From the NCBI RefSeq assembly GCF_024753255.1, contig NZ_JANUHA010000017.1, forward strand, positions 1-64,000: a DNA stretch of 64,000 nt. The letters run 5' to 3'. The notes under the pieces were generated by a model. The model made no database searches, was not told the origin of the DNA, and worked only from the letters and a program-made list of their open reading frames with translations. This DNA is from Massilia agri (GTDB lineage Bacteria; Pseudomonadota; Gammaproteobacteria; Burkholderiales; Burkholderiaceae_D). Of the stretch, positions 42,811 to 52,029 are shown in pieces (within the stretch, counting starts at the first letter, position 1; each line of letters opens with the position of its first letter). The position numbers and the translations under genes are program-made.

Positions 42811-44142
42811 ATGGAGCCGACTACTTCCCCCAAATCCGCACTCACCAGCCCGCCGCCGCCATCGCCTGAAGCCAAGCGGCGCAGGCGCATCATCGGCACC
42901 GTGATCGCGGTGCTGGCCATGGTCGCCCTGGGCCTGCTGGCGTGGCGGCTGACCCACCAGCCGGCAGGCGGCGCTGCGGGCGGTCCGCCGGGCGCGGCTG
43001 GCGCCGGCGCGCGGGGAGGCCCCGGTGCGGGAGGCCCCGGAGGTGGACGGCGCGGCGCACCCGCCACCACGGTCGGCGTGGCGACGGCCGAGCAGACCGA
43101 CATCCCCGTGCACATCGACGCCCTCGGCACCGTGGTGGCCGCGGCGACGGCCACCGTGCGTCCGCAAGTCTCGGGCGTGCTGCAGAAGATCCAGTTCACG
43201 GAGGGCCAGCTGGTCAAGGCCGGCCAGGTGCTGGCGGTGATCGACCCGCGTCCTTTCGAGATGGCGCTGCTGCAGGCGCGCGGCCAGCGCCAGCGCGACG
43301 AGGCCCAGCTGGAAAGCGCGCGCCTGACGCTCACCCGTTACCGCACCCTGCTCGAGCAGGATTCGATCGCACGCCAGGAAGTCGACACGCAGGCGGCCCT
43401 GGTCAAGCAGCTGGAAGGCACCGTCATGACCGACCGCGCCTCGGAAGGCGTGGCCCAGCTGAACCTGGGCTACACCCAGGTCAAGGCGCCGATCTCGGGG
43501 CGCCTCGGCCTGCGCACCGTCGACATCGGCAACCTGGTGGGGAGCAGCGACGCCAATGGCGTGGCGGTGATCACCCAGCTGTCTCCGATCGACGTCGAGT
43601 TCACCGTGCCGCAGGACCAGGTGCCGGCGCTGCAGGGGCGTATCGCGCAGGGCGCCAAGCTCCCGGCCACGGCCCTGGACCGCACCCGCACCGACACCCT
43701 GGCGAGCGGCAGCTTCATCGCGCTGGACAACCAGGTCGACGTCCAGACCGGCACCGTGCGCGCCAAGGCCCGCTTCACCAACACCGACAACAAGCTGTTC
43801 CCGAGCCAGTTCGTGAACCTGCGCCTGCAGCTGGACACGATCGAGGATGCCGTGGTCGTGCCGGTCACCGCCCTGCGCCACGGCGCCAACGGCGACTTCG
43901 TCTACGTGCTCAATGCAAAGGAGAAGACCGTGTCGCAGCGCGCGGTGACGCGCGGCCAGGCGACCGTGGACAAGGTGCAGATCCTGACCGGCCTGAAGGT
44001 CGGCGAACAGGTGATCACGGAAGGCGCGGACCGCCTGCGCGATGGCGCCAAGGTGACCTTGCCGGGTGATCGTCCGCAGGGCGCACGCGGTGGACAGCAA
44101 GGGCAGGGCGAGCGCCGTCGCCAGCAGGGAGCGCAGCAATGA
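42811..44142 (+). CDS. mdtA: RND efflux periplasmic adaptor (MdtA/MuxA-like)
   Basis: Membrane-fusion protein of 443 aa linking an inner-membrane RND pump to the outer-membrane channel. It has an N-terminal anchor (residues 28-45), a Gly-rich linker, a lipoyl half-motif around VRPQVSGVLQKIQFTEGQLVKAG, an alpha-hairpin (130-200), the second lipoyl half GYTQVKAPISGRLG, and beta-barrel and membrane-proximal domains. The start is at 42811 because AAGGA precedes it; an in-frame ATG at 42748 has no site. The C-terminus is Gln/Arg/Gly-rich. Confidence 0.93.
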   Translation: MEPTTSPKSALTSPPPPSPEAKRRRRIIGTVIAVLAMVALGLLAWRLTHQPAGGAAGGPPGAAGAGARGGPGAGGPGGGRRGAPATTVGVATAEQTDIPVHIDALGTVVAAATATVRPQVSGVLQKIQFTEGQLVKAGQVLAVIDPRPFEMALLQARGQRQRDEAQLESARLTLTRYRTLLEQDSIARQEVDTQAALVKQLEGTVMTDRASEGVAQLNLGYTQVKAPISGRLGLRTVDIGNLVGSSDANGVAVITQLSPIDVEFTVPQDQVPALQGRIAQGAKLPATALDRTRTDTLASGSFIALDNQVDVQTGTVRAKARFTNTDNKLFPSQFVNLRLQLDTIEDAVVVPVTALRHGANGDFVYVLNAKEKTVSQRAVTRGQATVDKVQILTGLKVGEQVITEGADRLRDGAKVTLPGDRPQGARGGQQGQGERRRQQGAQQ

Positions 44143-44156
44143 TGCTGGCGAACTTG

Positions 44157-44182
44157 AGCTCCGGCCTGCGCCGGAACGACGA
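44157..44182. repeat. short dispersed-type palindrome (CCGGCctgcGCCGG)
   Basis: The mdtA-mdtB gap contains TCCGGCCTGCGCCGGAACGACG. This looks like the common betaproteobacterial and Xanthomonas intergenic repeat that gives spurious FRRRPE peptides on the complementary strand. It interrupts an otherwise tightly packed operon and can form a small hairpin in the mRNA. Only one copy is evident in this window. Confidence 0.5.
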
Positions 44183-44200
44183 CGGTTTTGGGGACTGGTG

Positions 44201-47200
44201 ATGAGTCCATCTGCGCCGTTCATCAAACGCCCGGTCGCCACGGCCCTGCTGATGCTGGCCATCGTCCTGGCCGGCCTGGTCGGCTACCGCTTCCTGCCGC
44301 TGTCCGCGCTGCCGCAGGTGGACTTCCCGACCATCCAGGTGCAGACCCTGTACCCGGGCGCGAGCCCCGAGGTGATGGCGCGCACCGTCACCGCGCCGCT
44401 GGAGCGCCAGTTCGGCCAGATGTCGGGCCTGACGCGCATGAGTTCCACCAGCGCGGCCGGCGTCTCGGTCGTCACGCTGCAGTTCGGTCTCGGCCAGACG
44501 CTGGACGTGGCCGAGCAGGAGGTGCAGGCCGCGATCAATGCCGGCGGCTCGCTGCTGCCGACCGACCTGCCGGCGCCGCCGGTCTACGCCAAGGTCAATC
44601 CGGCCGACGCGCCGGTGCTGACCCTGGCGATCACCTCCGATTCCTTGCCACTGACCGAGGTCCAGAACCTGGTCAACACGCGCCTGGCCCTGAAGATCAG
44701 CCAGGTCTCGGGCGTGGGCCTGGTCACGCTCTCGGGCGGCCAGCGGCCGGCCGTGCGCATCCAGGCCGACACCGAGGCCCTGGCCTCCTATGGCCTGGGC
44801 CTGGACACCCTGCGCACCGCGATCACGGCGGCCAATGCCAACAGCGCCAAGGGCAACTTCGACGGCCCCACGCGTTCCTATGCGATCAATGCCAACGACC
44901 AGCTGGTCACCGTCCCCGACTACAAGAACCTGATCGTCGCCTACCGCAACGGCGCCCCGGTGCGCCTGGAAGAGGTGGCCAAGGTGGTCGACAGCGCCGA
45001 GAACGTGCGCATCGGCGCCTGGGCCAACCTCAAGCCCGCCATCATCCTCAATGTGCAGCGCCAGCCGGGCGCCAACGTGATCGCCACGGTGGACGCCATC
45101 AAGGAACGCCTGCCCGAGCTTCAGGCGGGGCTGCCGGCCTCGGTGCGCATGGACATCCTGAGCGACCGCACCGCCGGCATCCGCGCCTCGGTCGAGCACG
45201 TGCAGATGGAACTGATCCTGGCCGTGGTGCTGGTGGTGCTAGTGATCTTCGCCTTCCTGCACAGCCTGCGCGCCACCGTGATCGCCAGCCTGGCCGTGCC
45301 GATCTCCCTGATCGGCACCTTCGGCATCATGTACCTGATGGGGTACAGCCTGAACAACCTGTCCCTGATGGCGCTGACGATCGCGACCGGCTTCGTGGTG
45401 GATGATGCCATCGTCATGATCGAGAACATCGCACGCTACATCGAAGAGGGCGAAAAACCGATGGCGGCCGCGATCAAGGGAGCGACCCAGATCGGCTTCA
45501 CCATCATTTCGCTGACCGTCTCCCTGATCGCGGTCCTGATCCCGCTGCTCTTCATGGGTGACGTGGTGGGGCGCCTGTTCCGGGAATTCGCGGTGACGCT
45601 CGCCGTGACCATCCTGATCTCGGCGGTGGTGTCCCTGACCCTGGTGCCGATGATGTCGGCGCGCTGGCTCAAGAGCCATGAAGAAGAGCGCCCGGGCCGC
45701 TTCGCGCAGAAAACCCAGGCCTTCCTCGACCGCGTGATCCAGAAATACGACGTCGCGCTGGGCTGGGTGCTGGCGCGCCAGGGCCTGACCCTCCTGGTCG
45801 CGCTGGCCACCCTGGTGCTGACCGCGCTGTTGTGGATGGTCATCCCGAAAGGCCTGTTCCCGACCCAGGATACCGGCCAGCTGCAAGGCCGCCTGCAGGC
45901 GCGCCAGTCGATCTCCTATGCCGGGATGGCCAAGCTCCAGCAGGCGGCCATCGCCGAAGTCCTGAAAGACCCGGCGGTCGAATCGGTCAGCTCCTATGTG
46001 GGCGTGGACGCGGCCAACAACACCATGCTGCACACCGGGACCATGCTGATCAACGTGAAGCGCGAGGAGCGCGGCGACCAGGAAGGCATCATGGCGCGCC
46101 TGCGCAACCGGGTGGCCAATGTCGCCGGCGTGACGCTCTACCTGCAGCCGACCCAGGACCTCACCATCGACGCCGAAAGCGGCCCGACCCAGTACCGCCT
46201 GTCGATCGAGGGCGCCGACAGCGCCACCGTCAACGAGTGGGCGAGGAAGCTGGTGGCCCGGATGGCGACGAAGAAGGAGCTGCGCAACGTCACCACCGAC
46301 GCCGGCGCGGTCGGCGCGGCCGCCTACATCGACATCGACCGCGACACCGCCTCGCGCCTGTCGATCACGGCCGCCTCGATCGACGACGCCCTGTACAGCG
46401 CGTTTGGCCAGCGCATCGTCTCGACCATCTTCACCGAAACGAACCAGTACCGCGTGATCCTGGAAGCCCAGCAGGACGAGGCGATGTCTTTGGCAGCCTT
46501 GTCGCGCCTGCAGCTGCGCACCGGTTCCGGCCAGCCGACGCCCTTGTCGGCCGTGGCGACCATCCGCGAAGCCGAGGCCCCGCTGCAGATCACCCACGTG
46601 GCCCAGTACCCGGCGGCCACGGTCGGCTTCGACACCGCAGAGGGGGTGTCGCTGGGCACGGCGGTGGACGCCATCCGCGAGGCGGGCGAGGAGATCAAGA
46701 TGCCGGGGTCGGTCTCGATGACCTTCCTGGGCGCGTCCGGCGCCTACCAGGCCTCGCTGTCGAACCAGCTCTGGCTGATCCTGGCGGCGGTGGTCTGCGT
46801 CTACATCGTGCTGGGCGTGCTGTACGAAAGCTATGTGCACCCGCTGACCATCCTGTCCACCTTGCCCTCGGCGGGCGTGGGCGCGCTGCTGGCCCTGTGG
46901 GTGACGGGGCAGGGGCTGGGCGTGATCGGGATCATCGGCATCATCCTCCTGATCGGCATCGTCAAGAAGAACGCCATCATGATGATCGACTTCGCGATCG
47001 AGGCCGAGCGCGACGAAGGAAAATCGCCGCTGGACGCCATCCGCCAGGCCGCATTGCTGCGCTTCCGCCCGATCCTGATGACGACCCTGGCCGCCCTGTT
47101 CGCCGCCGTGCCGCTGATGCTGGGCTGGGGCGAGGGCGCCGAGCTGCGCCGGCCGCTGGGCCTGGCCATCTTCGGCGGCCTGATCGTCAGCCAGCTGCTG

Positions 47201-47299
47201 ACCCTGTTCACCACGCCGGTGATCTACCTGGCCTTCGACCGCCTGGCGCGCCGCCGGACGGGCAAAGCGCCGAACAAGCCGAAAGAGGTCGGCGCATGA
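44201..47299 (+). CDS. mdtB: RND multidrug efflux permease (MdtB/MuxB-like)
   Basis: Inner-membrane proton-driven pump subunit, 1032 aa, with the usual 12 helices and two large periplasmic loops. It starts MSPSAPFIKRPVATALLM. The proton-relay Asp pair is in GFVVDDAIVMIEN (helix 4), with the Lys in LLIGIVKKNAIMMIDF. In MdtABC-type systems MdtB and MdtC form a B2C heterotrimer exporting bile salts, novobiocin and similar compounds. The start at 44201 is used; an earlier in-frame ATG at 44066 lies inside mdtA. It overlaps mdtC by 4 bp. Confidence 0.95.
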   Translation: MSPSAPFIKRPVATALLMLAIVLAGLVGYRFLPLSALPQVDFPTIQVQTLYPGASPEVMARTVTAPLERQFGQMSGLTRMSSTSAAGVSVVTLQFGLGQTLDVAEQEVQAAINAGGSLLPTDLPAPPVYAKVNPADAPVLTLAITSDSLPLTEVQNLVNTRLALKISQVSGVGLVTLSGGQRPAVRIQADTEALASYGLGLDTLRTAITAANANSAKGNFDGPTRSYAINANDQLVTVPDYKNLIVAYRNGAPVRLEEVAKVVDSAENVRIGAWANLKPAIILNVQRQPGANVIATVDAIKERLPELQAGLPASVRMDILSDRTAGIRASVEHVQMELILAVVLVVLVIFAFLHSLRATVIASLAVPISLIGTFGIMYLMGYSLNNLSLMALTIATGFVVDDAIVMIENIARYIEEGEKPMAAAIKGATQIGFTIISLTVSLIAVLIPLLFMGDVVGRLFREFAVTLAVTILISAVVSLTLVPMMSARWLKSHEEERPGRFAQKTQAFLDRVIQKYDVALGWVLARQGLTLLVALATLVLTALLWMVIPKGLFPTQDTGQLQGRLQARQSISYAGMAKLQQAAIAEVLKDPAVESVSSYVGVDAANNTMLHTGTMLINVKREERGDQEGIMARLRNRVANVAGVTLYLQPTQDLTIDAESGPTQYRLSIEGADSATVNEWARKLVARMATKKELRNVTTDAGAVGAAAYIDIDRDTASRLSITAASIDDALYSAFGQRIVSTIFTETNQYRVILEAQQDEAMSLAALSRLQLRTGSGQPTPLSAVATIREAEAPLQITHVAQYPAATVGFDTAEGVSLGTAVDAIREAGEEIKMPGSVSMTFLGASGAYQASLSNQLWLILAAVVCVYIVLGVLYESYVHPLTILSTLPSAGVGALLALWVTGQGLGVIGIIGIILLIGIVKKNAIMMIDFAIEAERDEGKSPLDAIRQAALLRFRPILMTTLAALFAAVPLMLGWGEGAELRRPLGLAIFGGLIVSQLLTLFTTPVIYLAFDRLARRRTGKAPNKPKEVGA

Positions 47300-50200
47300 A
47301 CCTGTCGCGGCCCTTCGTCGAGCGCCCGATCGCGACCGTCCTCTTGACGATCGGGATCGCGCTGGCCGGCATCGCGGCCTTCTTCGTGCTGCCGGTCTCG
47401 CCGCTGCCCCAGGTCGACTACCCGACCATCTCGGTGTCGGCGTCGCTGCCGGGGGCGAGCCCCGAGACCATGGCCTCCAGCGTGGCCACCCCGCTCGAGC
47501 GCAGGCTGGGCGTGATCGCCGGCGTCAACGAGATGACCTCGAGCAGCAGCAACGGCTCGACCCGCGTCAGCCTGCAGTTCGACCTGAACCGCAAGATCGA
47601 CTCGGCCGCACGCGAGGTGCAGGCCGCGATCAACGCCGCCCGCGCCGACCTGCCGGCGACGCTGCGCAGCAACCCGACCTACCGCAAGGCCAACCCGTCC
47701 GACGCGCCGGTCATCATCCTGGCGCTGACCTCCAAGACCCGTTCGCCCGGCCAGATCTACGAATCCGTTTCCAACCTCGTGCAGCAGCGCCTGGCCCAGG
47801 TCAAGGGCGTGGGCGAGGTCGAGATCGGCGGCGGCTCGCTGCCGGCGGTGCGGGTCGAGCTGCTGCCCTATGCGCTGAACAAATACGGCGTCTCGAGCGA
47901 AGACGTGCGCGCCGCCATCCAGTCGACCAATGCCAACCGTCCCAAGGGCGCGATCGAGGGCGCGGGCAACCGTTTCCAGATCTATTCCCAGCCGGCCGGC
48001 AGCAAGGGCGGTCGCACCGCGGCCGAGTACCGTGACCTGGTGGTCGCCTGGCGCGATGGCGCCGCGATCCGCCTGCAGGACGTGGCGGAAGTCATCGACG
48101 GCGTCGAGAACATCAATACCCTCGGCCTGTTCAACGGCCAGCCGGCCGTCATCGTACTGGTGACGCGCCAGCCGGACGCCAACGTCATCGAGACGGTGGA
48201 CGGCGTGCGCGCGCTGCTGCCCTCGCTGCAGGCGCAGCTGCCGGGCGACGTGACCCTGCAGGTGGCCTCGGACCGCACCAACTCGATCCGCGCCTCATTA
48301 CATGAGATCGAATTCACCCTTGTGCTTTCGATCGTCCTCGTGGTGCTGGTCGTGAGCGTCTTCCTGCGCAGCATACGGGCGACCGTGGTGCCGGCCGTGG
48401 CCACCGTCGTGTCGCTGCTGGGCACCTTCGGCGTCATGTACCTGCTGGGCTTCAGCCTGAACAACCTGTCGCTGATGGCGATCACGGTGGCGACCGGTTT
48501 CGTGGTCGACGACGCGATCGTGGTGCTGGAGAACACCGCGCGCCATATCGAGTCCGGCATGGACCGCATGAAGGCGGCCCTGCTGGGCGCGCGCGAAGTG
48601 GGCTTCACGGTCCTGTCCATCTCGCTGTCGCTGGTGGCGGTGTTCATTCCGCTGCTGTTCATGGGCGGGCAGGTGGGCCGCCTGTTCCGCGAGTTCGCGG
48701 TGACCTTGTCGGCCGCCGTGATGATCTCGCTGGTGATTTCGCTGACCACCACGCCGATGATGTGCGCCTGGCTGCTGCGCAAGGAAGACAAGGAAAAGAA
48801 GCAGGGCAGGCTGGCGCGCTGGTCCGAGAAGGGCTTCGGCGGCGTGCTGCGCAGCTACGAACACGCGCTCGACTGGGCGCTGGACAGCAAACTCCTCGTG
48901 ATGATCATCCTGGCGTTCGTGGTGGGGCTGAACGTCTATCTGTTCTCGGCCGCGCCGAAGGGCTTCTTCCCCCAGCAGGACACGGGACAGATCAACGGCG
49001 GCATCCGGGCCGACCAGAGCATCTCCTTCCAGGCCATGCAGGGCAAGCTGCGCCAGCTGGTCAACATCATCCGCAAGGACCCGGCGGTCGACACGGTGGT
49101 CGCCTTCACGGGGGGCGGGCGCGCGGGCGGCGGCTTCATGTTCATGAACCTGAAGCCGATCGACGAGCGCAAGGAAGGCGAGTCGGGCCAGGCCGTGATC
49201 GCCCGCCTGCGTCCCCAGCTGGCGAAGGTGACCGGCGTCTCGATCTTCCTGAACCCGGTGCAGGACCTGCGCATGGGCGGGCGTTCGAGCAATTCCACTT
49301 ACCAATACACGCTCAAGAGCGACAATGCCGGCGACCTGAAACAGTGGGCCACGCGCCTGGCCGAGGCGATGAAGCGCCAGCCCGCCCTGGTCGACGTCGA
49401 CACCGACCAGGCCGAGAACGGCGTCGAGACTTTCGTCACCATCGACAAGGAAACGGCATCGCGCCTGGGGATCACCACGCGCGAGGTCGACAACGCCCTG
49501 TACAACAACTTCGGCCAGCGCCAGGTCGCCAACATCTACGATGAGCTGAACCAGTACCACGTGATCATGGGCGTGGCCCAGCGCTATGCCCAGTCGCCGG
49601 AAGCGCTGCGCGACGTCTACGTGCCGGCGCGCGGCACCGGCACGGCCACCTCGACGGCAGGCGCCGGCGCCTCGTCCACCGGCACGTCTTCCACCTCCGG
49701 CAACCTGACCGCCGCACGCGACCCGTCCAGCGGATCGGCCTTGTCGACCAGCGCCACGCGCATGGTGCCGCTGATGGCGATCGCCAGCTTCGCCGAGAGC
49801 TCGACGCCGACCTCGGTCAACCACCAGGACGGGGAGCTCGCGACCACGGTGTCCTTCAACCTGGCCGACGGCTACAACCTGGAGGACGGCCAGGATGCGG
49901 TGAAGGCGGCCGAGGCCGAGATCGCCATGCCGGCCAACGTGCGCGGCAGCTTCCAGGGCACGGCGCGCGCGGCGGAGGAATCGAGCAAGGAACAGCCTTT
50001 CCTGATCGCCGCCGCCATCATCGTCATCTACATCGTGCTCGGCATCCTGTATGAAAGCCTGATCCACCCGGTGACGGTGCTGTCCACCTTGCCCTCGGCC
50101 GGCGTGGGCGCGGTGCTGGCCCTATTGATGTTCAAGATGGAGTTCTCGATCATCGCGCTGATCGGCGTCTTCCTCCTGATCGGCATCGTCAAGAAGAACG

Positions 50201-50544
50201 CCATCCTGATCATCGACTTCGCCCTGGAAGCGGAGCGGGCGAGGGGCCTGAGCGCCACGGAGGCTGTGCGCGAGGCCTGCATCCTGCGCTTCCGCCCGAT
50301 CCTGATGACGACCCTGGCGGCGGCGCTCGGCGCGCTGCCGCTGGCGATCGGCTTCGGCGAAGGTTCGGAGCTGCGCCGGCCGCTGGGCATCGCCATCATC
50401 GGCGGCCTGGTCGCCAGCCAGCTCCTGACCCTGCTCACCACGCCGGTCGTCTACGTCCTGCTCGACAAGCTGAGAACAAGGAAGCCCGACGAACACGAGC
50501 TGACCCGGCACGCCGACGTACCAGACCCGATCCCTGCAAAATAA
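47296..50544 (+). CDS. mdtC: RND multidrug efflux permease (MdtC/MuxC-like)
   Basis: Partner pump subunit, 1082 aa, about 55 residues longer than E. coli MdtC. It starts MNLSRPFVERPIATVLLT. The helix-4 motif is GFVVDDAIVVLEN and the helix-10/11 motif LLIGIVKKNAILIIDF. The extra length is a Thr/Ser/Gly/Ala-rich stretch in the second periplasmic loop (about 49630-49755), between VYVPARG and RMVPLMAIASF. The ATG overlaps the mdtB stop. The TAA is shared with the next ATG. Confidence 0.95.
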   Translation: MNLSRPFVERPIATVLLTIGIALAGIAAFFVLPVSPLPQVDYPTISVSASLPGASPETMASSVATPLERRLGVIAGVNEMTSSSSNGSTRVSLQFDLNRKIDSAAREVQAAINAARADLPATLRSNPTYRKANPSDAPVIILALTSKTRSPGQIYESVSNLVQQRLAQVKGVGEVEIGGGSLPAVRVELLPYALNKYGVSSEDVRAAIQSTNANRPKGAIEGAGNRFQIYSQPAGSKGGRTAAEYRDLVVAWRDGAAIRLQDVAEVIDGVENINTLGLFNGQPAVIVLVTRQPDANVIETVDGVRALLPSLQAQLPGDVTLQVASDRTNSIRASLHEIEFTLVLSIVLVVLVVSVFLRSIRATVVPAVATVVSLLGTFGVMYLLGFSLNNLSLMAITVATGFVVDDAIVVLENTARHIESGMDRMKAALLGAREVGFTVLSISLSLVAVFIPLLFMGGQVGRLFREFAVTLSAAVMISLVISLTTTPMMCAWLLRKEDKEKKQGRLARWSEKGFGGVLRSYEHALDWALDSKLLVMIILAFVVGLNVYLFSAAPKGFFPQQDTGQINGGIRADQSISFQAMQGKLRQLVNIIRKDPAVDTVVAFTGGGRAGGGFMFMNLKPIDERKEGESGQAVIARLRPQLAKVTGVSIFLNPVQDLRMGGRSSNSTYQYTLKSDNAGDLKQWATRLAEAMKRQPALVDVDTDQAENGVETFVTIDKETASRLGITTREVDNALYNNFGQRQVANIYDELNQYHVIMGVAQRYAQSPEALRDVYVPARGTGTATSTAGAGASSTGTSSTSGNLTAARDPSSGSALSTSATRMVPLMAIASFAESSTPTSVNHQDGELATTVSFNLADGYNLEDGQDAVKAAEAEIAMPANVRGSFQGTARAAEESSKEQPFLIAAAIIVIYIVLGILYESLIHPVTVLSTLPSAGVGAVLALLMFKMEFSIIALIGVFLLIGIVKKNAILIIDFALEAERARGLSATEAVREACILRFRPILMTTLAAALGALPLAIGFGEGSELRRPLGIAIIGGLVASQLLTLLTTPVVYVLLDKLRTRKPDEHELTRHADVPDPIPAK

Positions 50545-51944
50545 TGAAGACTATGCGACTCCATTCCATCGCTCTGCTCGTCACCGCCACCCTGTCCGGC
50601 TGCGCCGTGGGGCCCGCCTACGAGCGGCCCGCGACGCCCGAACCGGCCGCCTTCAAGGAAGCGCAGGGCTGGGTGCCGGCGGCGCCCGCCGACGCCCTCG
50701 ACCGCGGACCGTGGTGGCAGCTGTTCAACGACCCGGTTCTTAACGAACTGGCCGCCAGCGTCGAGGTCTCGAACCAGAACGTGGCGGCGGCCGTTGCCGC
50801 CTATGCCCAGGCGCGCGCCATCGTCGCGCAGGAGCGCGCTGCGCTGTTCCCGTCCGTGTCGCTGGGCCTGAGCGCCGACCGCTCGGGCGTGCGCAACGGG
50901 GGCGCCAGCACGGCCTACCGCCTGAACCTGGGCGGCGACTGGGAGCCGGACGTGTGGGGCAGGCTGCGTGCGGGCGTCACCAGCGCTCAAGCCAGCGCGG
51001 AAGCGACCGCCGCCGACCTTGCCAGCGCGCGCCTGTCGGCCCAGGGCGAGGTGGCGGCCAACTACTTCACGATCCGCGCGCTCGACGCCCAGCGCACCCT
51101 GCTCGAGAGCAGCATCGCCGGCTACGAGCGCGAGCTGCGCATCACCGAAAACCGCTACAACGTCGGCATCGTGGCCCGCACCGACGTGCTCCAGGCCCAG
51201 ACCCAGCTGGCGAATGCGCGCAACGACGCCTTGACCCTGCAGCGCCAGCGCGCGCAGTTCGAGCATGCGATCGCGGTCCTGGTCGGCAAGGCGCCGAGCG
51301 AGTTCACCCTCGCTCCGGCCGCGGCATGGCAGGTACACGTGCCCGCGATCCCGGTCGGTGTGCCGGCGACCCTGCTGCAGCGCCGCCCCGACATCGCCGC
51401 CGCCGAACGCGACGTGGCGGCCGCCAACGCGGAGATCGGCATCGCGCGCTCGGCCTACTTCCCGAACATCGGCCTGAGCGCTTCGCTCGGCAGCGGGGGC
51501 GCGCGCTTCTCCGACCTGTTCTCGGCCTCGAACGCGGCCTGGTCCCTCGGCCTGTCGGCAGCGCAGTCGATCTTCAATGCCGGCGCCACCCGCGCCGGCG
51601 TGGCCGGGGCCGAGGCACGCCACCAGGCGGCAGTCGCACGCTACCGCCAGACGGTGCTGAACGCCTTCGCCGACGTGGAAGACCAGCTCACCGCCGTGCG
51701 CGTACTGGAACAGCAGCAGGAGCTGCGCCGCGTCGCGTCCGAAGCGGCCGACAAGGTCGAGCAGCAGATCCTGAACCGCTACCGCGCGGGACAGGTGAGT
51801 TACTCGGAGGTGGTGCAGGCCCAGAACACGGCGCTCAATGCGCGCCGCTCGCTGGTGCAGGTGCAGGCGGACCGGCAGGGCGCGGCCGTGAGCCTGATCC
51901 AGGCGCTCGGAGGCGGGTGGCGCGTGGGCCAGGACCCGATGTAA
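50544..51944 (+). CDS. outer-membrane efflux lipoprotein (OprM/NodT family, OpmB-like)
   Basis: TolC-type channel protein of 466 aa with a lipoprotein signal: LSGC with the acylated Cys20. Two OEP repeats follow, each with the long coiled coils; conserved text includes WWQLFNDPVLNEL and RPDIAAAERDVAAANAEIG. As the fourth gene of the operon it matches Pseudomonas muxABC-opmB rather than E. coli mdtABCD. A complete tripartite pump is therefore encoded in one transcript. Confidence 0.93.
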   Translation: MKTMRLHSIALLVTATLSGCAVGPAYERPATPEPAAFKEAQGWVPAAPADALDRGPWWQLFNDPVLNELAASVEVSNQNVAAAVAAYAQARAIVAQERAALFPSVSLGLSADRSGVRNGGASTAYRLNLGGDWEPDVWGRLRAGVTSAQASAEATAADLASARLSAQGEVAANYFTIRALDAQRTLLESSIAGYERELRITENRYNVGIVARTDVLQAQTQLANARNDALTLQRQRAQFEHAIAVLVGKAPSEFTLAPAAAWQVHVPAIPVGVPATLLQRRPDIAAAERDVAAANAEIGIARSAYFPNIGLSASLGSGGARFSDLFSASNAAWSLGLSAAQSIFNAGATRAGVAGAEARHQAAVARYRQTVLNAFADVEDQLTAVRVLEQQQELRRVASEAADKVEQQILNRYRAGQVSYSEVVQAQNTALNARRSLVQVQADRQGAAVSLIQALGGGWRVGQDPM

Positions 51945-51993
51945 TCAGCTTGTCATTACGCCGAAAAACGACCGCATGCAGACGTAACAAAGT

Positions 51994-51999
51994 TATACT
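51994..51999 (+). promoter_or_regulatory. -10 element upstream of the S46 peptidase
   Basis: TATACT lies 30 bp before the ATG; no good -35 hexamer stands at 16-18 bp. A T7 run follows at 52010-52016. The gap 51945-52029 holds nothing else. Confidence 0.4.
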
Positions 52000-52029
52000 C
52001 CGGGCTGCATTTTTTTCACCTGGGGTCAC

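Noticed and set aside
45832..47295. An in-frame 488-codon extension upstream of mdtC
   Set aside because: It lies inside mdtB in another frame; the true mdtC N-terminus (MNLSRPFVERPIATVL) starts at 47296.
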